A stretch of 64,000 nt of DNA, from NCBI GenBank assembly GCA_950022655.1, contig OX465588.1, forward strand, positions 20,260,527 to 20,324,526, read 5' to 3'. Position 1 is the first letter of the stretch; each line of letters begins with the position of its first letter. A program made the translations under genes and the position numbers. This DNA is from Alentia gelatinosa. Its lineage: Eukaryota > Annelida > Polychaeta > Phyllodocida > Polynoidae. The notes under the pieces were generated by a model that was not told the origin of the DNA, made no database searches, and worked only from the letters and a program-made list of their open reading frames with translations. This document shows, piece by piece, positions 30,175 to 44,745 of this stretch.

Positions 30175-33100
30175 GTATGTATCTGAGATGAGTCTATGTT
30201 GACTTTAGCATGTTAACAACTAAAGACTAGATATGACATAGCTTAACTAGGCAATTCAAGGCTAGTTCTTTTTGGTTGGAGAAGATCAAACTAAACAATC
30301 TCAAAGCCTCCATCTCAATATATCAAGAACCTGTGTGTCAATGGGGTATTTTTGTCTCTAGTGATTGGTCATAGTTAGTTGCGTATGCCTCTAATACTGA
30401 GACGCTGGCCTTTTGTCCCCCTCTCAATGTCAGATGGTGAGAGGTTATTGTTTTGCAGCGAACTGAAAGTGTATATAACCACTCTAACCATTAGGGAGAG
30501 TGTATGAGTGTGTGACACATGCCCAGAAACACTCTAACAAGAGGACTTTTTGGACCTCTTAGATCCAACTTGGCTTGAAAGTCAATTTAACCATCAAAAG
30601 TCATCTGTTTGTTATATATACAATCAATATGTTATCAGAGTAAGGAATATCTTGCTCCTAAGACAATTTTTAGAGAATTCATTATTTTGAATGGATTTGA
30701 CATTCAATATTGATTACAATTTTACCCCACTTTTACACAATGTATATGTATGGAAGTTTGTACACTTGCAGTCTCTGATGCATTCTTTTTTGCAGCCACA
30801 ATTCAATAGTTATTGACAGATACTGGTTTAGAACACCTTGGATGGAAGGAATGGAATCTGATATCCTTGCTGTCACTATGAAGAGGACTATCCTCATGTC
30901 ATTACAAAGGAAACAAAATAGTTTTATTTTGTTATATTAAATTATAAGAAGTCTAAATAGTTTGCAGGAGGAAGATGATTGTATTAACTGTTTCTTTTGA
31001 CTTTTACCCATTAGGCTGTAATTGGTGTCAATATCTCAAACAGCATGTCAACATATTTAAGTTGCAAATGAACATGGCACACAGATATTGCTGAAATAAT
31101 TTTGTAATATAACTGTTGGACCAGTCAGCAGTACATAAATTCATAAGGGATGCACCACCAATAAATAGCTCTGCTTTGTCACAAGATCTCATAGTGCCAA
31201 AGTCTGATTTCTATGTTTGAAGGATTCTTTCAAATTACTACAACATGCAATCTGGAGTAGAGCTCACAGTCAGCTTTCTAAAAGACAAGGCTGTGTGTGA
31301 AATTTGGAGATTGCATGTTGTCAGGCAAAGCTGTAGTGTCCAGGATGGACTTGGTCCATTGCCCTACATACCCATCATTCTGTGTTTTCCTGACCCTTCA
31401 AGAATGTATACAGCCTGTACTTCTGATTTATCCATGATTTATCTCTCCTGTGCAGCACAATATGATAAGTTGATTCCCAATAGAAGGGATTCCTAAGCTG
31501 ATTTATAGTATCAGAATCAAGAAACATAAAATTCATCAGCTAGCCTCGTCTTCCTGAGGACAGACAGATTTTTAGTCCTACTGCCTGACTGCCAGCCATT
31601 GCAATCTCACTTTGTTGCTGTTTTGCTAGATCTATGGTGGGTCTTTTAAATAACAAATTTCCTTGAAAGAATGCTGCCTGTATGTCCGGATGAGACTTCT
31701 CTAAGATGCGCTAGTATCTCACATGCATAGTGTGTAGGTCATTGCCAATGATTCTTGTAAAGCAGAATCAATGACCAGTGCATCTAATTCCAGTTGCTGC
31801 ATAAGCAGTCAGAACTTAAATTGTGGACTGGCCTTACCCCTCATAGTACACTAGTTATGTCTTACCTTGCATCCTTCTGCTCATTGCAAACCTATTGAAA
31901 CAGCAGATAAAAGGCAGTATTTGTCAGATAATTTGTCTATCTTGTATCTTGTGCAACTGGTACACTTGGAATGTTGCCTGAACCCATCCACATCTATTAA
32001 AGACTTCAATGCATGTGGTTGTGTTTAATGTCAAAATAATTTGGATTATAAACAAATTTATTTTTCTAGGAACAAGAAATCCCAAACTTCTATTACAAAT
32101 TCATTATGCATTGAACAATCAAATAGAATTTATAATATCAACCCTAACCACAGGAGTGAAACAGGCACACAGCTGGGTTGTTGTCAGTGAAAACTGTTAG
32201 GGGCCAGGTACTAGAGGCTAATTTCATAATGTGAGACTGCACATGATCCTTAAAGTTGTGTTTATTTTACCTAAAATGATTTATTATGATGCTATTCCTA
32301 CTTTCTGTGCTGTATTTTGGACTAATATTTCCAATTTTATATCATAAAACAAATATTTTGTAAATGATGCCTCAGGGCATCACCAAATCTAACTGATGAA
32401 ACTGGAAATTAGACTATCCAAACAAATAAAGGAGGCACCACCTAGCCATCTCCAGTCAGTACCTTGAGGCATCACCTGGCCAGCTCTAGTTGATGCCTCA
32501 AGCCAATCGCCTTGCATGAATAGGTTAAAATGGTCTGTCATGCTTAGCTGGATCTATGAGGTCCAAACAGCCCTGTTGCCCTGTTAATCATGTCTAGAGA
32601 TAATTGTAATTAACTAACCTGTCAAGAGCATTTAACCTCACACAAGGTCAGCTCTAAGAGATGAGGATGACAGATAAGTGGGAAACACAGTGGCATGACA
32701 GCCTTGAACCCTGGATCTCACTATCCACAGGCCAGCTCACCTCAAACTTGTCTTAGATATTGTATGTTTGTATGAAATAGGAACAAATCGAATGCCATTA
32801 TGACTATCAATGCTCTTTTTCAATAAATTTTCCGTTATTCTTTTCTAATCAGAAGGAGCTGATAATGTTTCTTGAGGAGGTTTAACCTTCCAAAACACAT
32901 GAAATATCATTTTATAAGTCTTCTGTCATTTGTGTGTTTCTGATTGGAGTCCTACATGGAGAATTTCCAGATTTATGGAAATTACGGCAGAAAATCCAAG
33001 ATGGCCACTCCCCACATGTTGGTATATGGTAAAAACATTGATAAATCAATGATTCCATATCTTTATGTTCCTCTTGTACACATTTGAGGTGATTCATATA

Positions 33101-34715
33101 GGTTTCTTCTTGGTAATAACCATTCTGAAAGTGTTGTAGTGCTCTGTGATGGTCGATTTTCAAAATGGCCGCCAACCGGCTCCTGGGACTTATCTGCAAT
33201 GCCCACCCATCTTAAAATTTTCCTTATGGGCTCCCCTAACCATGTACCAAAACTCATGCTTGTTTCATTAAATGCACAATCATGTGCTATATCTGCCCCA
33301 CTAAAATGAGGTAAAGAAAATTAATCTTTTCAACAATTGTAACATATAGGCCTGCACTATAGAGGTGTCCGGCATGCTGAATTTAAAGATGTACACCTAC
33401 AACCAGGTCCAGGGAGGAAAGGGTTAAAAAGAAGAGCAAAGCTCGTTGTTAAAAAAATCACTTTCTCATACAATACAGGTACATGTACTTCATTATCAAA
33501 CTTATATTTTCAAACAAGCGAAATATTTGCATAAGCGGATAAAAGTCACATTAGATACTCATTAGTTTCCATCCCTTCTCTCTATTGGCATCGCAACAGT
33601 GCTATATTCTACGTGTTGTATCGATGCTAACTGCCCCCCTTTGTCTACATTGATCAACAATTAACCTTTGTCGAGGGACAATTATAGACATTATGAAGCA
33701 GGTGGGCATTTCCAGTAGCTATAATAAACCATTGGATCCCATTGCTCCTATCTAGACGCCATTGGGATTATCAAGAAAGATCTGACCTCATTCAAAACAC
33801 TCATCACTTTCCAGGCTGAGTCTTGGTTTCAACCGACACTGACTGTTGCCTGGTGTTGGGAAACTGTGCTGGGAGAGTGTTTGCCGGTGTTTGGCGTCTG
33901 CTGCTGAGGCTGGTGGCGCCATGCGGGGCTGAAGGCTTCCGTTGATTGGGTGTAACGAAGACACAGAAATATTCTGGTTATTTATATCCCGCACTTGATT
34001 GGCTTCATTAACTGCGGCACATGTGATCCGCTGGAGGTGCTGTCACCTAGCGGCAGGTAGCAGAAGTAAACTCATTCCACCTCCACCCTCGTTCCCTCCT
34101 TTCCCCCTCCCCACACACAGAAACGTTTCCCATTTCTCGCTTGTTTTCGACAATTTTGAGGAGTCCTCCACCGAGTTAAAAATAGGTCGCTGAGTATTTC
34201 GCGGCATGGAAAACGGTTCAATTGCGGGCAGGCGCACAAGAAAGTGATCCTATTACTCACGAAAAGAGATCGTAAATACACCTGAGAGCTAGGCGAATCT
34301 TAACAAACAAAATTACAGAGACGAAGAAAAAGGGAAGGTGGTCCAATTAGGGCAAGTGGGCAACTGACCGCAGCTTATTGGGACAATAACTTTAAGACAT
34401 AAAATATATTATGATTTGAAGAAATCCGAAGTGTCAGTAATTGCGTTATGTAACCACCACTTGATTAAAACCTGACTATTTAGTGTGTTGTTGCGAAATT
34501 CAATAAAGTTATTACACTTTGCGTTATCGATTCAGGAAGGAGAAGATGATATTCATTGAATGCCAAACACCTTTGGGTGTTCCTAAAGACAGTTCATTGA
34601 TCCTAGGTCGTACATCAAGATATCTGTTGATATTTTCTGATTGCAGTAGTTCGTACAATAGAATCTTAAGTCTTATATCAAGATACATACTGTATGTAAT
34701 AGGACACTAAGATCA
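30175..34715. other. no gene supported; one hairpin and scattered weak frames
   Basis: A hairpin with 14-bp perfect arms ACAACATGCAATCT lies at 31241-31254/31309-31322. 32900-33300 (minus sense) reads like an ancient repeat containing GGCGGCCATTTTG. 33790-33995 (minus) is GC-richer with an open frame containing MAPPASAADAKHRQTL but no clear splice borders, so it is not called. The rest is AT-rich. Confidence 0.45.
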
Positions 34716-34718
34716 TGT

Positions 34719-34865
34719 TAAGGCATACGGGACGCGGACGGAATCGTCCGCGACGCTGGGGGGACGCTGACGAGACGCGACCGGAAGGGGTGCGAGGCAG
34801 ACGGAAGTGGACGCGACGCGGCCGGAAGTAGGTGCGACGCCCGTCTGGTAGCGTATCCTCCCCGT
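34719..34865. repeat. GC-rich degenerate tandem repeat and hairpin
   Basis: It begins TTAAGGCATACGGGACG. An 8-bp perfect hairpin CGCGGACG/CGTCCGCG follows, then diverged copies of GACGCGACCGGAAG. The start resembles the end of the TTAA-flanked MITE at 6611. Confidence 0.5.
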
Positions 34866-35610
34866 CAGGTTCGCCATGTTTGACTTTGACCATCGAGTAT
34901 AGACAATATACCCATTGCTATGAACATCTTATGGATTCCGTTTCACGTAGCTTGGTATTGATCCATCAAGGACGGAAATGCCTTGAGGCAGCCCGTGCTT
35001 TGGACAGATACTGTCTTCAGGTATCATTTATGATATTTATAGTATCATTGTTTATATATGGGAATAGTGTAGCAATATACATAAAACTTTCACAAACTGT
35101 AGGTGTAATATCATAATTAACATTCTTAGGCAAGACAAATCATGATATTAATGATGACATCTCACATCGCGTATACATTCTAACAATCGAATTTTAGCAA
35201 GGATGGAAACCAGTCTGTCCTTAGCATTAGAAGATGATAGTAAATTGTCAGTATTTTATGTCCATTTGATCCAATCCTAAAATTTCATAATTTTCCTTTG
35301 ATTATTCAATAAGTGAGACATGTTTTACTTTTTGAATTGTTGTTGTTATTTACAAATATGGAATGACCTTGACCTCACCCTGTTGAAATAGAATCGAGCA
35401 TTTCAGTAGGTATACACAAGCTGCCTGAAAGGTGCACGGTGTTAATAACCACAGGGAAATTATGAAATTTGGGGTATAGGAATGTCAGATTATTAGTACC
35501 CTTTGCTCCAAATATTTCCAAATTTGAATAAGTTTTAGCATCTGAAAAAATAAGTTTTGACAAGTATCAACTGGCCTCAGGTAGAGACTGTTTGGGAGAT
35601 CATTTCACTT
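34866..35610. other. no gene seen
   Basis: AT-rich. A 62-residue minus-strand frame at 35375-35563 ends near an AGG|GTGAGG donor-like site but has no recognisable domain. Confidence 0.5.
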
Positions 35611-35611
35611 A

Positions 35612-35765
35612 GGATCCCTTGAGATTGTCACAACTGAAAAACACCCATAGCACCCGAAACGGTCGCATCTCAGTCTAGCCTGAGATCCCTAGAGATCATC
35701 TCAACTGAAAAAGAGTTTGCCTTTCAAACGGTCTCAACTTAAGATCGTCTCGACTAGAAAACAGG
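35612..35765. repeat. two diverged tandem units of about 70 bp
   Basis: GGATCCCTTGAGATTGTCAC and GAGATCCCTAGAGATCATCT begin two units about 70 bp apart, each followed by CAACTGAAAAA and a GTCTC/GTCGCATCTC block. Confidence 0.5.
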
Positions 35766-38700
35766 GCCCCGGTGTCGCTCCTCTCCGGACCGCGCTGTGC
35801 ATGGCACTCAATTGAAATTTCCCGCCCACCAACCCCATCATCACCTACAATTAAATCAATTGGATGAAGAAAAAAATCCTTATTGTATATGCCGATATAT
35901 ATATATATAGAGAGAGAAAAATGCTGCTCACCATATACAGCATTTTACAAATTTGATCATTATTCAAATGAATAAATATGAATTATAAAAATCGCATTAT
36001 TATTCCCAAGAAACGTGTTGACTCATAACTATGCACTGACACCAGTGGCCGTCCCTGCTCTGCCCTGCCATAGACCTCCGCCCCTAAAGGGTTAAAGTAA
36101 TTCCACTGACATTGTAGATATGGTCATACCATCCATGCTACCTTTTTTGTAGGCGAACGTACACTGTTGGTCGGAATCATTGTTTCACCTATGTTGCAAT
36201 ACACATATATTTTAAGATCTCAATAAAAAACGCGAAAGTTAGCCTATGGAACTTGTAGACCAAGAACGCTATCAAGTACTCTGTAAAAATATCCGTATCC
36301 ATTGTCCCCTTACGTACAGCGACAAAAGAGCTCTGTCCGCTGATTGACACACAGTATTTTTATATGTTTTATTATTTCATGGTCAGCTCTTATCAACAAA
36401 ATCAACACAATTTGAGATCTAAGAGTTGTGGCCTTTGCTCACCAATCTGTATCTCATTTCACAATTTTTTCGTTTTCTTCATAACATCAAAATTTCAACA
36501 TGTTGTCAATGTATTTCAAAATCTAAAAGTAATATGCAAAAGATCTCTCTTCGTAATGGTATCTGAACATTCTGTAATTTTGGGATCGACACAACCCCTT
36601 ACTTTAGTGGAATTTTACTGAGGCTTTAAGCAACAAAGCGATTTGCTATTCATGTCATTGATTAGTGCAGAACCTTTGCCATCAGAGTTCTAGTGACCTT
36701 CTTTCAGGAAAAGGGGATAGCTTAAATTTAGCTACAAATTGCTCTTTACAAAGCAAGATGCATGTTTTGAAAAGAAGCAGTTGATCTTGATAAACTTTTA
36801 TGGCTGTCGTAAAAGGTGCATGATGGTATAGGTTATGTAGGGTGATATGTGATGGTATTTCATTGATCTTATAGATATGCATATTTGCATGCATGACTAA
36901 ATGCTTATTCTCACATAATATTTAGTCTTAATATACTTATGATGAAATATCAATCAATTACGTACCAAAAAAAGTAAATCCACTTACACTATCAATGGGG
37001 ATACTTTACCGTAATGCAATAGTTATACCGATTAAATAGATTTATAGGACACTTACAACGTGGACTTTACAAAATAAGGTCAATGGGGATAATGTTATCC
37101 TTGCACCAGTTATAAGGCAATATCTATGTATAGGTTGGACGAATCATTAAACCTTAGCTAGGCGCACGCCTAGATAACCTTTCTTATACATGCTCTATTC
37201 TGAACCGTATTATTTTCCATTTACGGTAATAAACTGGTCACGTGGTAACTTTATTCACGGACATGGACTTCTCAAAACAACATTTCTCAAAATAACACAA
37301 ACGAGGAAATGCTGTTGATTTTTTAGTTAGTTTTTATCTGGTTCGTTGGCCATTGGAGGGACACCAATTACTAAGAATTAATTAATTAATGACCGTTGTG
37401 GCGCTACGCCTACCCACCACGCTCCTGACAGGTCGTCAGATGGTAGCCCCCAAAGAAACTGGGGAAACTGAACTATTTTCTAAGGCGCAGAAAACCAAGG
37501 ATTTGGTAACATTTAGAAGCTCACATGCCCACCTGACGCTTACAAATGTTAATCGGCAAAGTGTTTAATTTGGTACACAATTCCGGTCTCAACTTCGGTT
37601 TCATTTTAGCGCCATTGATGTGGATGAAAATAGACTCTAAAATATCACAACGTGAGTTAAATTAACATCGTACATGCCGGATTTGCTCAATCAGATTTCG
37701 CACTAAAATGATTTCTTCATGGTTGAAGTGTGAATTTAGTATTATAAATGATTTCCCCAAGTAGATGCCGTATCAAAACGTGCTTTCCAGTTTGATATTA
37801 AACACAAATAACGGAGCATAATTCGTATTACGCCAGAACAACCGGCTGACATTTTGATATTTCTAAACTTTATATTATTCTGGGAGCTAATAAAAAAAGA
37901 GTCATCATATATAACTTTATTTACAATACTGCGAGATGTTACATACATATAAATAGAAACCTTTCAATAAGGCTAAACTATGCATTTATGAGTGGTGTAT
38001 AGAAATCATAAATATTTTCAAAAGAGGATAATAATAAAACTACTTTACACAAAACAAGAACAAAAACACGAAACAACATAGTTTCCTATGCTAAGGTGAT
38101 AAAATACTATGTTTTGAGGGTGTGTGAAAGCCTTTTTTATTACATACCCGTGCGCGAAAGTGACGTCTTTACTGTATGAAAGTAATTGTCAGGTACGATA
38201 TGTAAATGCCGAAATTAACGGTACGGGCACTAGGTGCGCGTAACAGCTATGCACAGCTTGTTCTCAACCAGATATAGCACAAATGAACCAGCGAAATTAA
38301 CTAAAGGCGATACATAAGTATTATACATCATAATAAGAACCCATGAAACCAGTAGCTAAATACAGCAATAGATGTTAAAAATGTAAATGAAATTTGCAGG
38401 GACATTAACGGTCTGGCGGTAACTCAAGCAAGGCTGTGTGATAACAACGGGATGTAGACCGAGAATGGCATCCCTACCGGTTCAGTAACTATGCTCCGCG
38501 ATTCACTACCCATTCCTGTACAAGCCACTGCCATTCACTACGGCCTACTCTGTCTCACAACACACTTATGAAGTCTATGAATTGTTGACGACATATGGCC
38601 TAACTTGGCAATGCGGGTGCGTGAGTGAACGTGGCCGTGAAATCCAAGTTTCAAGTACACGTAGCTTTGCCTGGCGAAGTTGACAGTCGCACTTTGGTAA

Positions 38701-39780
38701 ACATCTAACTATTTGAAACGTTTTGAGGATAAACAATAAAAAGAACACAGTCCAGGCTAGAAAAAGTAGTGAGAGAAAGAAGCAGAGCAAACGAGGATGG
38801 GGGGGGGGGGGGGGGGGGAAGAGATAGAGATTAAGGGAGAGGGAGACAGAGAGATTAAAAAAAAAATTGGAAAAGATGTTATTAGATTCAGATTGAAAGA
38901 ACATCAATTAACGAAAAGAAGGAGGAACGAGGAAAGGAAGTATGTGAATGTGTCAAAGCAACGAGTATCTCTATACCCGTTGGTCAAAGGGAAGTATGAG
39001 AACCAGGAGAAGTAAATCAACTTACATATACTGGGATGAATGCACTTCAATATAAGTAGATGTATCTTAAAAACAAAAATTCTATTGGCGCTATCTTATA
39101 ATTTCCTGATGGGTGTTGGCAGAACTACCAATCACTTTATACCCTATACTTCCTTGTGGCACGCTACGCCGGAAACTGTTGGGTGACTACATTTCTAACT
39201 TTCCAGAAGGATATAGCGGGATTAAACGAGAGGTATTTCTATCTTGATGGGATCTCAGGGAAAGAACATTACTGGTTATTTGTAGCTGTTCCCATTACAC
39301 TAAAGTGAAAGACCAGTCACTTAGTGAGGTTTCAACGCACAGACACATTTTCTTCTTAAACCGTATCCTATTTTATTGTGTACATGAATATATTATGTTA
39401 CTCTGGTAACAGGTACACAGGCCGTGTATGGTTTAAAGGTGGGCGTTGTATATAGCATAGGTTCGTGTGGTGCACTGTCGGGGTATGTGTCAGATCAAAG
39501 TTAGAGTCTATACAGCACCTCCCAACCTCTTCGACACGATAGCCCATCTGGTAATACTCACTCAGCTACCCCCGCCACCAATCCGCTCCATTATTTCCTA
39601 GCTATATATGTTTTACGTATGAAATAAAAAACGTGACGGGGTAGGATGAAATCTAAACATCATTCAATTTCCTATGTGTTTTTAAATGCCGGTTGTTGTC
39701 TTCCGCTACTAATATCACTCAGCTGTGCCTTGTGATGTTATATTTTTTGCTTTGAATTTTTGAAACGCATTCTAACACCA
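35766..39780. other. no gene seen; microsatellites
   Basis: (TA)n(GA)n at 35895-35920 and a G tract with purine-rich sequence at 38798-38860. Otherwise AT-rich without supported genes. Confidence 0.5.
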
Positions 39781-39789
39781 CGTTATTTT

Positions 39790-40717
39790 TCTATGTTTCT
39801 TCTACATTTATTTGCGTATTCCCACTTTCTTTTACGTATCTCCGTGTTTTATGGCGTATTTGTATATTTCAAATTACGTAAAGGAACGTACAGGTGCGTA
39901 CACGGGAAAACGCCGTTTTTTACGCCAGTGTGATTGGGGCATAATAGATTTAAAGACATTTGTTCTCTCCTGTGTCGTAGTCATAGTGTTATGAACATAA
40001 TACCATGATCGTCACAACGGCCCGGCGATAATGACCAGCCTGCTGCCTCATAATGGCGTAAATTCTGTCGTTTATACTATTTATCCTACCACTAATATAA
40101 AATCCCATGGGTTTAACATTGAGTTTCCGTATGCCACGCTGACTGGTATACGGAGTTTTTTTATGCCACTAGTGGCATACAGAATTGTTATCACGTAATA
40201 TTCCAAAATCGAGGAGATGGGGTTGGATAAAATCAAAACCTGATTCGTTTTAATCGTGGACACCGCATTCCACTCCTGGGGTTTTGGCTCCGGACTTTAC
40301 TCGGCTTCGCCTCATGAAGTCGAAGTCACTATGCCAAACTCCAGTCGTGGCATACGGTGCCCAAGATTAAAACGCATGGATCCACGATAGTATTTGAGAG
40401 TTTTGGTAGCATGTATAGGCTGCAGCTTTAGAACGTATCTGTTTACTGTGCTTTAACGTTTTATTAAGTTTCTAAACGTCCGTCAACACTTATCTACACT
40501 TTTGTACCATTGTGGCGTTTTACCGCGTTTATTTACGCATTAAAATGCATAGACATAAGTTTAAGATTTTAAAAGTAATTCCGACCCAGCGTTCGTATAT
40601 GCATTCCGACTTTAATTTACGTTTCTCCGCGTTTTCCCGCGCATCACCGCACATTTGTATATTTCAAAATACGTGAAAGAACGTAGACATGAATAGACGT
40701 GTGACTGGGACATTAAT
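39790..40717 (+). repeat. pair of ACGT-rich dispersed repeats flanking a foldback
   Basis: 39790-39950 and 40585-40717 are diverged direct copies sharing TTTGTATATTTCAAA/ATTACGT, AAAGAACGTA and GTGTGA(T/C)TGGG(G)CAT blocks. Between them lies an inverted repeat with about 41-bp arms (40246-40287 and 40334-40374, outer end CGTTTTAATCGTGGACACCG). The whole may be one larger non-autonomous element or a nested set. Confidence 0.5.
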
Positions 40718-40723
40718 AAATAC

Positions 40724-40867
40724 ACAATATTAACTGGTTTCAGATACAAGCGGCAGTAATCTCCGAGGACAAGACGCGTAGTAATCTCCGAACGATAGTG
40801 AGGTGATTACGAAGAGTCTAGTCCGAGGAGATTTCAGTCGGTTTTATCTGAAACCAGTTTATATTGT
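40724..40867. mobile_element. foldback MITE, ACAATAT family, copy 3 (144 bp)
   Basis: Ends ACAATATTAACTGGTTTCAG and, complemented, ACAATATAAACTGGTTTCAG, with a centre containing GTAATCTCCGA. TTAATAAATA precedes and TATTTATTAA follows, so the terminal repeat may extend outward by about 10 bp. Confidence 0.8.
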
Positions 40868-40869
40868 AT

Positions 40870-42375
40870 TTATTAACCACCATTCCTTGCTAATAATTAC
40901 GATGCTCTTCTGAAACTTGACCGATGCGCCTCCCATCGTTAATAATGATATCGTTCCTATGAGGTGGCAGTCATGTAGCCTATCCCTTCACCATGTTGGT
41001 TTCATGTTGTCATCGGAGGAGGGACTCAACGCTAAAATATGGGACAAAACAATGTAAGAATTTGCTGATAACTGTAATCGGACCGATTATAGACCGATTA
41101 TAAGACACTGCCAAAGATGAATTCACTTGAACTGTAGACACTGTCGATTGCGATCTTGTGATCGTAATATCGTCTGCTGCTGTCATATTGTGTCAAACTC
41201 AAAACAACGCTCGCTAGGGGCCCGATGACGCTTTGGGAACTATTTCCAGTAATCTCCTGCAGGAGGTTACGGGCCTCAGTAATCTCCTGGTAAAAAATAA
41301 TCACACCCAGTGCTATTCCTATGGAGACTCCGTATTAGGTGGTTAATAAAGAAAGGAACACGCCACTGGCTACGTTGTTTACCCCATCAATCGAACTACT
41401 GAGGCATCGCCTGATGGCAATACCTGGTATACGCATAAGTGGATATGTAAATCACCCGCCATTGGTTTTACACGAGAACAAGGAAACATGTGTCAAGAAT
41501 TCACGTTTCTTGCAACACCTGTCGGAGATAGATATACACCATTATTTTTACATTTACTAATACTACTCCACCTCATGCTGTGACGAAGAGACCACAAAAG
41601 TTTCCTTCATTATATAGCCACTCCCTTTCCCTACTTAGATAACGTGAAACCTTAGTAGCTGTAGGCCTCAGCCAATGTTCCTTTTTCACGTATTCCCCGA
41701 TCATGACATAAAAGGTTTCTCTTGTCGAGTTAGCTACTGTGATCACAGGGGAACGCCCACTGCTTAGCGTGACCAGGCCATACTCAGTATGTGTGTGTTT
41801 TAGTCATTGTATGCCGCCCATGCAGTGACAACACAGTAAAGCAGGCTGGTATAGTAATATCAATGAATTAGAAAAAAATATAGTACGATGATGAAAACAT
41901 TGTAGGTATTTCTATTTCCGCTATATGCTAAGATACTGAAATTGGATTGATTTAATCATTGAATAGTTTGTTGAAGATGTAGGTAGATCAATAATCAATA
42001 TAGGTGGTAGGCGGATGACAGTGGTGTTAGGTTTGGTCAGGGTATAAGCCATTAGCGGGTGTTAATATTGGGCGGCGAGGTGTGTGGGTCCCTATAGAGG
42101 GAGCAACGAACCAACATCTTTCATATTTGTGGGATGGACAGGAAAGATGCTTATAATGCTGTTTGTAACCTAAGTAAACAATCGATATGTCGTGTTGGTC
42201 ACAGTTTCTCGATTCCTACATTTATATACATAACTGTTCAAACGTTGGTGGGAATTGCTATTAGTGATCTAAAGGAATCACAGTATCATCTTATTTAAAA
42301 AGATGAGAACAAATAGTATCTTAACGTCAACACTAGTCTATATGATAGAAACATTCGGGAGCGCAGTAGTATTAG
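40870..42375. other. no gene seen; palindrome at 41249-41270
   Basis: A near-perfect 22-bp palindrome centred on CTCCTGCAGGAG lies at 41249-41270, close to the repeat end at 41316-41345 shared with 18944. The rest is AT-rich. Confidence 0.5.
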
Positions 42376-42380
42376 GAAAT

Positions 42381-42513
42381 GTCCTTACTGTAGACGAAAC
42401 GGCTCCTGTTCGAGGTCAGTCGTCGATTTCATACTGCCTGATGCCATAGGCGGAAGGCAGTATGAAAACGAAGACTGACCGAGAACGAGAACCGTTTCGT
42501 CTACAGTGAGGAC
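42381..42513. mobile_element. 133-bp foldback MITE
   Basis: Two 59-bp arms (GTCCTTACTGTAGACGAAAC at the left, complement of GTCCTCACTGTAGACGAAAC at the right) with about ten differences enclose a short centre. No family member elsewhere in the window was noticed. Confidence 0.75.
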
Positions 42514-42519
42514 CTTTGC

Positions 42520-44740
42520 TTATTATCATATACCTTTAATTGGTGAAAAAACGCCATTTTAATGACATACAAAGTCGCAGTCACAGCGGGCACGAACATT
42601 ATTATTACTGCACCCCTATCAGCGGGCAGTATTTAATAGACATTCGGACATAGGTATATAATAATACAGGAGATGTGGACTAGATTGTGAAGTGTGTCGT
42701 CAGGGTCTCTGTTCCTGAGATCGTTGACACGGCGATGAAAACTTGTGTGATTTATGTGACACGTTTTCTCAGACGAGCGTCCAGTACATATTGCATAATA
42801 TAAAGTGATTATCTTTAATGTCACACAACACTTGACATATCGGTAATGCACCTTGTAAAACGTCGGTAGTGAATATAGATAAGGATACATGATAAACCCC
42901 TAATACTGAGAAAAATAGAGCGTTGTGAGCCTAATGTCCAGTAACATTAAGTCAAAAGTAATAAGAGTAAAAGAGTGTAATGCCAGAATTGTGTTATTGT
43001 ATTAATTTCAGTGGAAATAAAAGCTGTCTAAATTTGAGTCCCTCATAAAACTCGCATTTTCTAGCACTACTAACACCGCCCTCATTGAGTTCATGACATC
43101 TCGTCAGGGGGCGACACTAGGCTAGACCAACAACCTGCGTTTAATGTTCCTTGTTTCTAACCCTTTTCATGATGGCACTCATTTTGAAGTGTCTTTCAAC
43201 TATCCACGCACAACTATTGAATCATTATTATTTCATATATTTGTTATTTTTAAATTGCTATTCATTAAATAAAAAGTCCACTTTGTAAACTTATTGATCA
43301 TCAGGAGCGAACCCAGGTTTACAAAAATGCGAGACATTTGAACCTGGTTTCTTCCACGTCTTTCTTGCCTCTTAAAGGAAGAGGTATCCTCATGATGTCC
43401 ACAAATTATGACATCTTATTAGTACTATCATTATGTCGAATGAATTGAGATTTTTTCAACCCGATACCGCAACTAGATCACACCAACACATAACAATCTA
43501 AGACCACCAAGATTAGTCAATATTTTTTTTTAAACCTAAAAAAAACTAGCAGTAAGTATAGCCTTTTAGTAATGAACAGGCGCAGATGGGTTGAAAATAT
43601 ACCTAGAATTCGAATCAGTAAACTATTCAGTATCCAGTCCTAAAGTTCAATCACAGTGGCTTTTCAGTTTGTAATATAAATCTTTGAGAGAAAATAGTAA
43701 CTATGTTACACATACTTGCTTAGATTGTTCTATATTAGAGGTAAGAGTTGAGTGAGTAGACAATATAGAAGATGCGGGGTTTGTCATATGTATCGACGAT
43801 GGATAGGACACACGTCAATCTTGAAAGGATATAAGAACCAATAAAGAAAAGCTGTTGCTTATTTGAAAAAGAAAAAATCGTTGGAATGCATATTTGGTGG
43901 CGATTATGAGAATCCGTGTCTTTTCAAGAGTCCGTTATTTGACCTTTACTCAGCAATATTAGTGCGTTAAACAACTAATCATGAGTAATATTCTTCTAAA
44001 TGGAAGGTTTATTGGAATGCTTTACACTATGGGGATGACAATATGGGAGATAAAAAGAATAAATGAAGAACTTTAAGGAAGGCTTGGGCTACATATGATT
44101 TGTTTTTAAAAGACTTCACTTTAATTCCTTACATTGAAAAATACCAGAGAAACCTTCAATCAAGAAGATTCAAATATGATTAAAATGTATTGAAATCGAA
44201 AATCGGAAATATTTTAAAATCGGAAATTTCAACAGATGAAAATTAGATATACTACATACGATAGACTATATTTAAATGTAGATCCGAAGGGAGATAGTGA
44301 TAGAGAAGGTTAAGGTTATGTTGCCCAACCCTACACCCACAGTCATAAAATTCACTACTAACAGAGACCTCAAGAACTGGTCTGCTCTGCGTGTGCTTTT
44401 CTTTTCAACAACTTATTACATATTACAATGTTTTGTACATATTTTAGAATGGAACAAATTATTTTCGATAAAATAATTCTTTTAGAAAGACAGTAAGATC
44501 ATAATGTACAACAAAAGTAGGCATGATGTCTAGATGTATGTCTGATGGGTCAAGTAAAGGCCTCATACGATATTGTACGAGGGGGCTGTAGAAATGGAAA
44601 ACGTTGAATTTCCGAGATATGAAATCTAACAGTACAATTAGATTTCAAGTGACGGAGAATAAGAATTCAGTTGGTATATCTAATACTAGTTCAATGTTTA
44701 ATCTGACCTATATCCCGGTATGTGTGAGCAATTCATTGTA
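42520..44740. other. no gene seen
   Basis: Very AT-rich; no supported gene or strong repeat. Confidence 0.6.
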
Positions 44741-44745
44741 AATTA

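Noticed and set aside
33788..33994. Minus-strand frame containing MAPPASAADAKHRQTL as a host exon
   Set aside because: GC-richer than its surroundings but no consensus donor or acceptor bounds it.
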